Source: Echinostoma caproni (lineage: Eukaryota > Platyhelminthes > Trematoda > Plagiorchiida > Echinostomatidae). From it: a DNA stretch of 31,582 nt. This document shows, piece by piece, positions 11,611-20,408 of this stretch (position 1 is the first letter of the stretch; each line of letters starts with the position of its first letter). The stretch is from assembly GCA_900618425.1 (NCBI GenBank), contig UZAN01042677.1:14929-46510 (forward strand). The letters are read 5' to 3'. The notes under the pieces are model-generated. The model was not told the origin of the DNA, ran no database searches, and worked only from the letters and a program-made list of their open reading frames with translations. A program made the translations under genes and the position numbers.

Positions 11611-14425
11611 TTGTATTGTGGTACTACGTATATTTTAAATAAGCAGTATTTTGTTACGAGCATAGTGAAGCAGTTTGCAGCTTCTCGTCATGCCTAAAAG
11701 CAGAATAAAATATTACGTAATGTAGCAGCAGAACTTGCAAACAGACTACAAACAGAGCCACATCATCGCCACACAGCTTGGGTGGTAGGCAGCTTTGCTG
11801 TCGTTTGATTCAATACCACGCCTAACCTAGCGGGGACTTATGTGGTTCGCCACTGCAAGTCCCGGGACTTAGGTTACCGAGGTTATCAGCACTGAACAGC
11901 AGGGCCTCGTGACTCTGGGGTTTATCTCGTCTGCTACTCATCACATGTGCGTTATAAAAAATAATTGATAAGCAGTAGATTATCTAATCTAACACCGATG
12001 AGAAAAGATGTGTTGTGTGTTTATTTCTTCACCCTGTACCTTTCGAGTAGGTGCCGACAAGTGAGACCAAAAGAGCACAATAAAAGTTTGAAGCAAGGTT
12101 AAGCATACATAAGTAACCTGATGTGCCATAATTTGAAGTGATTACTATTAAACATTTTATGAGTTAGTGTATGGCTACGGTTTTCTGTGTTCTTATTAAA
12201 AAAAGTTTGGTCTTTTCTAATATACAAAACTTCGTTTAAGCAACCTATATATCCTGTATGAGTTATGGTGAGAAGAAACCGTGTTGCCTGCTTCGTGTCC
12301 AGAGGATCTGTCAGAACTGTTAACAGATTCGCTTCCTAAGCCAACGAGTATTTAACGAGACCTGCCAATTCATTATCAAAATATCTATAACACAAGATAT
12401 TCCACAGAAGAGTTTTACCTTAGAGCCACTCCAACCGCCAGAATGATTAGAAAGCTCGTTAATCACAACTCTGTATCTTGAAAAATCAACCACACATGAA
12501 CTCAATAGAATAGTGAGAGTATCCTTAATTATTTATCTTACCGACCATTTGACCATTGTGTTCCTGATTGATAAACGTACAATCAAACCCCGCTTGTGAG
12601 TAAACCTAATCAAACTTCACACGTAATACTTCATTTATACCTTTTGTAATCCAAATTTATCAAACGCCTCGTCACATAATCGTACGAATCCATGTCATAA
12701 GACGACTGATTAGATTTCCTGGTCAGTATCGAGAACAGATTAAAAAGTTCTTCATAGTATTCGATATGAGTTTTGCTCCACACAAACATAGGCATATCTA
12801 AAATTGGTTTTTTAAAGTTCATGATTGATCAGCCAGAAGTTCGAACACCTGATTCAGGTCTGAGGTGTTGGTTAACACGGCAAATCGGAAAAGAACCTGA
12901 CACGCATCAGTTCTGAGTACCACAACTGGGTACTTACTTACTTATTTTACCTTACGGTGGTTGGATCCTGGGAGAGGATAAGCCGGCTTTAGGGATATCG
13001 AGTGAATAACGATGAAATTTCTTGGGAGTTAGGTACAAGAAACGTTCACAGCATAACCCAGATTTAGGTCGAGGTGGCATCTCTAGCCTTTGCATATCCA
13101 AGTGCTAACCGCAAGGCAGCAGGAAGGTGGTGCATGGTTGCCGGTGGCCCTCTGGGGAGAGAGCGGAAGGAGCTCATACGCCATTAACAGGGGTCCATGC
13201 ATCCCTGAGAAGTGTGGAGTCATTGCCTTGGCCATTGAGTCGTGAAAGTGACTTCGTCCGCCCAACACGTACGTTAGACACCAACTCGCCGAGAGTTGAG
13301 CTCCCGGTTACCCTCAACCGCCTGTCGATCAGTTTACCGGGGTGTGGCCACTGTTGCATCCAAACAGTTTCTTGGAGCCACAGGCGAGAGATAAGCGTCT
13401 GGTGGAGACCAAGGGACGGAGTATGTCCCAAACGGGCCGACAGCCCTCCGAGTCAGAGGTGCTACTCCTATCGGGTACCCCATACACTATACAAATGGAT
13501 ATTTTGTTAAACCGGCTGTTTTATTGATTAATTGTCCAGATGAAATTCTTCTAAGTGTGGTCTTTTCTTTTTTCCTCATTTATACAGTACTGGCCGATTG
13601 TGATGCACTAAAATATTTTCTTTATGATCAAAGGGGTTTCATTATATTTATCACCCATATTAATGTTTTAGGTATGGACAATAATTTATATCTTGTCTAC
13701 TTCGATGTACGTAGTTTCTGGGCTGCATGATTGTCAATTAAACGTGCCTGGCCTTGAGTGCCGAGAATAAATGATCTGAACATGAGAATCGTAAACTGTA
13801 TCGAGTATGAAAACGCAATACTTTCCAATAAGAATGACTCAAAAATTATCCTAAATTATTTCCACAAACCCTTACCATCTGGGTTATTTGCTATGAGGCA
13901 TTATTTTATCTAATGTATAATCCGTTGTGGCAACTCTATCGGATAACCAAATGCTGTTGCCCATACGAACCGATAAGTGTTTCACAGGGACCTGTTGCTT
14001 CAGTTTTTATTAGACCTGTAGTGCTCAACTGATATGATAAAATATAAAGTTAAAAGGTAATCAATGAAAGTATAAAGACACGAGTAAATTAGTGCATGAT
14101 TGAGTTATTCTGTAAGCGAGCAGATAGGCACGTGTGTATGTTTGTATGATAGGGAGAAATGGTGGAAAACTCTGTAAAATTTATACATACCATTCTTTCA
14201 GCGCTTTGCTAGGAATCAGTCCGGTTTTGCCCAGACCAGCTTGCGGAGCAGTTGAGGTCAGAAGTGAGGACACAGGACCATTTGGTGCAAATTCAACCTG
14301 AAATTGGAAACGCGTTGATAAAAAGAAGACTACAATGAATTCTTCACTGCTCGAATAATTTTATTGATCCATCATTCCACTGAAACATGATCAGTGTCTG
14401 TGCATAGATAACTGTCTACTGCAAA

Positions 14426-14483
<58 letters not shown>

Positions 14484-17400
14484 GGACAGTTTATCCAGCT
14501 CACTTTGACCGCTTGCCACCAGTTCGGATCGTCCGTGTTAGCCAGACGCAAAATCTCACCGCGTAAAAACGCCAGACCAGCTTGGGGGCATGGGATCAGT
14601 GAATCGGACTTGGGACTGTAGGAGAAAAGTGTTCGAACATGGAGCTAGATTGGGGTTCGAGGTTGAGAAAGAAGGAATCGCAATATGTCATCCGGTGATA
14701 TTATTTGCATTTCCTTCGGAGTTCTTTTAGGACCAACAGAAAATTTGTTATTTTATTCGGACAGAGAATATCTACACCCAAAAATGTACCGTACACTAAC
14801 AAACGAATACTGAAAACAGTTGTTGCTCACAGTAATAAAAAGATCAAAAAAGGTGATATTTTTTGGTTGTTATGTGGTGCCTACGTGACAGACAGGATAT
14901 TTCATTTTACACCAATAGTTCTTGTCTAATCCCTTGATGGGATGGCGATCTAATCTATGGAGTTGGACTATCTACTCCAGTGGACGACCGTGATTACGTA
15001 AAACTCTACGCCTAACTTCAGCATTGCTCGTCCGGTTTCTCCACCAGACTCGTGCAATGTGACGTGGATACTGATATTCGAGCACCGATGATCTATTTTT
15101 ATCTTGTTCCCTTACTGGCCAAGTCTCCGCACCGTAAAACAGAACTGGTCGAACTAATGCAGCATATACTCGAGCTTTCACAGACAGCCAGGTGTCGAGA
15201 CTGCGCCACAGATGTCCCTAGGAGGCAAATGCTAATAAAGCCTTCTGTATGCGTGCCGACATTTCATCTTTGACGCGTCCGCCAGCCGAGATACAGCTGC
15301 CCATATAGAAAAAATCGTCTACTTCCTCTACTACTTCCCGGTTAGAATGAAGTTAGGGCCCGGATTAACCCAATCTTGTATGAACATGTTACACTTTGAA
15401 GATGCAAAACGCATACCGAACGCGGCTACACTAACGCTTAAACTATCCGGAAAAGCTTGTTACTTACTTGGACAGTGAATGAGTAATCTGTCCTGCTTGT
15501 TGGTGGAGCAAAATCGCTCAAACAGGTAACTGCGTCGTCTGGAGGAAGGCTATTCAAAAATAACGAAACTTTTCATCACACATGTTTGTGGTTTAACAAA
15601 TAACAGTGCACTTGTTACCCGCAAAATTGAACGGTTGATACTGATTCAAGGCTGGGTGACTTACTTGATTCTGTTCGCTGGCTCGCCGGATTGTGTGCGA
15701 TGGAACCATTTTCAATTTTACATCCCCGGAAATGGACGTCTGTAAATTGAAAAGTAATGGACAGCGTTAGTGAAACCTTATTAACGAACAGAGCCTCGAT
15801 TTCTGCGCTATCTTTTGGCACTGAGCCCATTTCCATGATTTTGAAAAACCGGAAGTCTGTGGATACCGAATTGTTGACGTACAAGCACTTTTTTACTTCT
15901 CGTGTTATCCTCACAGATTGAATCCAAACGTGGGGAGGCGGGGGGGGGGGGGAACNGAACTCTATCTTTACTACAAGTGGGCTTTGCCCTTCTCTCATCA
16001 AAAGCGTTTTCAGTAGGTTGTTCACAATGTAGCTAGGATCTTGCTGATTAAGAATTTTTCAATTTATGTTGATCAATCTCGAGACAAAGCCTTGGTTATG
16101 ATGGCTTCCTAATTTGAGATAGAAGAGTTTTACCGTTTGAACTAATGTTTCAATTATTTTTTTTTTAACTGCAATGATTCAGTAGCTTTCAATTTCAGAA
16201 AAAATGCAACCAATTCTTATTCATCTATTTTTTGTAATCTTCTACTCATTAAACCGACTTCCCCCCCCCCCACTCCACCAACAAATNNNCTCCAACAACA
16301 AATGAAGGAAAATTATTTTCCATCGCCTCCGAAGACAGCCGGTGAGCGCATGATCAAATGCAAGCTCGAAACAGCATCGCATATCAATTTGGTCAAGCAT
16401 CTAACTCTGTTCATCCAGATACCTTACTGTCAAACCATGGTAACATGGTGACATCGTTCTCTAATAGGAACCATATTTTGGTTTTGATGTCTTCAGTAAT
16501 GAAAAGGGTTTTCATGGATTTCGACACGTGCCTGTTTGAGATATATACAGCAGCAAACTGTTCTCCAGAAAACTGGTTTCATTAACCTGTTGCGATCAGT
16601 CATAGCAGTTGTCCCGTGGTAGCCTAATGGCTTAGTCACTATCACCGGCGTGCTTTGAATCCGATAGTCCCAGTTTCGAACCACGACACCGACACACCCC
16701 TTCGGTGGTAGGCAGCTTCGCTGTTGTCCTGTCCAATACCACACTTAACCTAGAGGGCTGCTTCGCCACTTCAAGTCCCGGGGCTTAGGTTACCGGTTTC
16801 CAGTACTGAACAGCAGGGCCTCGTGACTCTGGAGTTTATCCCGTCTGCTGCTCATCAAATGTGCGTTATAAAAAAATTGATAAGTTGTATATTGTCCTGT
16901 CCCGTATTGATCTGTGTAAAGATGTGCTACCTGTTTACCTCTAAACACTACCTTTTCGTTTCCAATTAGTCAAACCCAATTTCTTGCTATGTCACACCTC
17001 TGTAGAACTCGAAAAAGCGAATAAAGTCCAAAACTACCTCTATGCATGTCAGTCAGCATTATACGCTTTTGAGTAGTAGGAAAAACCGATGGGGATAATT
17101 GTGACCAACTAAACGATCCATAAAAAATATCTTACTTCTGCAATGATACCCTCAGCTTGACGGCAGAACAGCGTACTCGGTGGCCAACCTTTTTCCAGTT
17201 CGAAATGGCCATATATTCAAAACTACTTAGATTTTACTCGGGTATTTTTCCTAACCCAGTAACAGGATTTTACTTCTAATCATTCCAAAACTAAGTACAT
17301 GGCGCCCACCATGATCTACGATGGTTTTGACTCGAATGACGTCACAAAATAGAAGAGCTCAGCTGAACATTCAGACTATATCGTAATTATGTTATGTAAC

Positions 17401-20368
17401 GATACTTAATTCGTTGGCAAAACCGCAATAAGTAGGAGTCAGGTAGTCGAAAACAAGTAAATATCTATTACAGGCTATAAGCGGTACATTAACTTCTCTC
17501 TCTCATAACCCAAGCTCCCGTTTTTCGCTGTACCGAACAGAAACCATCTTGTGATTCATATAGAACTGCCAACTTTGGAATAACACAGAGGTCATCAATA
17601 AAATTGTAGGGCTTATAATTGTCTGGAAGAGCTTTTGCCATCTGTACCACGGTGACACCGTGCAGTTTCCTCAAAATAACAATGGCTTTTGTTACGGAAT
17701 TCTGAGCGGTATTCGGCTGATTTTGGAATTTAACACACACTGTGCTTCTCACTGCTAGATAGACGAGTGCTGGCACATTGTTACGTCCAATGACACTCGC
17801 TTGAATTGCTCACATTCGTGTACTATCTGCACACGGGTTATCCAATCAGCGAGCAGCGTCATGTGTGCATCACACTAGGTGAGATGTGATTGGCGAGATG
17901 TGACAGCATGTTGGTTGGACAATGACCAACCTGTACATCGACCAGGGACCAAGTGAGCAAGTATCCGGAAATGCAACATATCGAGGGGTTGGGTTGGGGT
18001 AGGGTTTGATGAAAAAAAGAGTGTGTTGGAAAATGCCACTCCTGCTTTGTGGAACATAGTAAGAGATTGGCTGTATTAGGACCAATTTGTTAACCGACTA
18101 CCAGGTGGTGTCCATGCAGGGATTCGAATCCCACCGAGACTACTAACTGATCACAATTTCGACATGTTTTCAGTTTAACGAACAACAATTTGAACAACCA
18201 CCAGTTATTTTATGTGCACGGTCTCAGGTTCAAAACCCAGTTCAAAGCGTCACACTCAGACTGGTGATGAAATCCAACGTATTTGAAACCAATGTACGTC
18301 ACCTTTTCATCGATTTGTTCATCCATGGAATCCTGGGTGTCTACTGAACACGCCCATTCAGAAAATCAGTACCTGTCATTTCTTATATACGCCTAGTCCG
18401 ATGCTGTAAAGTGACCCATTATTTCCGTCAAGAATGAGTTAAAAAAGGATTTCAAATGGGAATTTGTCGTGTATATGGCAAATGAAGCGTAAATTGAAAA
18501 GCTGGGAAGCACTGGACAGCTGTTTCGACCTGATTGGGTCTCATCAGCAGGAAGAATCCATCGACCCAATGGGGGATCGAACCCGGGGCTTTATGGACAC
18601 AACGCAAGCATGTTATCCAATACGCCATCGAGCATCGAGGAATATTTTAGTACGTTTGGTGAGTCATGAGTTACTGACCATTTTTACGCGACTAGACATC
18701 GAGTGACCTGTAGATAATTATTCAAAGCGATAGCATTGCAAATCACTATCATTTACAAGGATATTTTACTTTAGATAAGAAAGCTATTCACAATTATCAT
18801 CTAGATGACATTGATACACAGAAAATAGCTTACCAACATTCGAATAACTTCCATCGGATCGCGACCACGTACCGGCACACCATTGATCTCCTGGATCTCA
18901 TCGCCCACGTCAATTGCTGCTACAAAATGTTAAATTTGATGAACAAGAAGAAGAACAACAAAAGGCCTTGAATTGTAACAGGCTGTCTCATAAGAATGAG
19001 ATAGAGGACTTAACCCCTATGGCCACCATGCACGGTGTGTCCCGGGTTCAAATCTAGCTTATCCCGATCATTCGATGAATAATATTTATCAAAAATCATA
19101 CAACCACACATATTTTAAATAATTCTAATTAGTCGGTTATTCTACGTGATCAACCCTATCAGACTGTCGGTGTTTGAACACCGCTATCTACGCAACATTG
19201 CATGAATCTGGTGGGGCAGCCGGAAAAGCAATGTTGAGATTAGTTGCAGAGTTTTAGGTAACCGCGGTTGTCCACTGGAGCAAGTGTTTGACTGACTAAA
19301 AACTTTCTTACACAAGTATACCGTTCTATCAGAAAACCAAGTAGGGTCAACTAAATTCGCGAACCCTACAAATCAACATAAAGTAAATCTCCTACATGGC
19401 AAAAAAAGTCAGAGGCTGTTCGAGGAAATCTACCCGGTGTTACAAATGAGGTATTTGTGACGAAATACATATTCATATATCCTATTTCAAATTCGGATGC
19501 TAGTGCGAAGAGGCACTTCCGAACCAATCAATTTATGATTCATTGCTATGATTCCATGCTTTTTAGATTGGTCAAATACCAGTAACCACAGAAAACAATT
19601 AGAAGTATCTGAATGAGTAGACAATATTACTCAAGATGCATAAGAACGGCTTCGGTGTTCGTGCCGCTCATCGAGCAATCGGTTCCGGTAATATTTCGTC
19701 AAATCAATAATATACTTATGTCTGGGTGTATTTGAACATGAACGTACGTATGTTAGATGAGCGGTGAGAACCGCGAAACTGGCTGTATACTGCCAGAAGG
19801 ATTTTGTCTAGTTATTAAGATACTACTTACTGATATATATATCACGGAATATGCCCATTGATTGAGAACACAGTGTAGGCGAACATATGTTTTCGGTGAA
19901 TTCCTTTTCAAGCCTTTACAATCACATTTATATGAAACAAGTTCGATAAGGTCAAACAAAACAAAAATAAAAAGGTGAATGACTCATGTGTTCGGCAATG
20001 AGCCCAAGAGAACTCTAAATTTGTTGTGCGCAGTCTCGACCACATAACCAAAGTGATTACGTCATGGTCGTATGAACGAGCAATTTTCTCTTCCCTTGGC
20101 CAGGGGATTTTGAGAGCGTGAATCAGTTTGCGTTGTGCGCACAGCTCAAGCTTCATGAGTCGGATGCTAATCGCCTCTGCGGTCGCTAACGTACTAAAAC
20201 GTATTGCTCTTGAGGGGTGTGGTGAGACTCGATAGATGATTGTAGAGTTCTCTTGGGCTCATTGCCGAACACATGAGTCATTCAACTTTTTATTTTTGTT
20301 TTGTTTGACCTTATCGAACTTGTTTCATATAAATGTGATTGTAAAGGCTTGAAAAGGAATTCACCGAA

Positions 20369-20408
<40 letters not shown>

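Larger units (their letters stand above)
11449..14190 (-). other. MPP7-like intron 9
   Basis: 2.7 kb intron. Holds a (TAC)n tract (11561-11611), a repeat copy shared with 16616-16960 (11743-12050), and a GC-richer block at 13080-13510 with overlapping long frames on both strands that I do not recognise. About 12060-13070 and 13520-14180 show nothing else. Confidence 0.75.
15740..18833 (-). other. MPP7-like intron 6
   Basis: 3.1 kb intron inside the PDZ coding region. Contains G and C homopolymers with N bases (15942-15956, 16260-16289), a headed SINE-like repeat (16616-16960), copy 2 of the 0.8 kb repeat (17285-18062) and a hammerhead SINE (18508-18634). Confidence 0.8.

Noticed and set aside
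14426..14488. Array-like tandem repeat (CRISPR considered)
   Set aside because: Tetranucleotide microsatellite without spacers, in a eukaryotic intron.
15468..15538. Exon-like segment with good acceptor and GTAAGT donor between PDZ exon 7 and SH3 exon 8
   Set aside because: It is 71 nt long, while both flanking exons meet at phase 0, so inclusion would break the frame; exons 7 and 8 join cleanly without it.
17130..17230. Minus-strand frames ([14 protein letters not shown] and [10 protein letters not shown]) considered as the last PDZ strand
   Set aside because: Exon 7 at 15665-15739 gives a true PDZ strand in phase; these frames lack an acceptor and look like part of a repeat.
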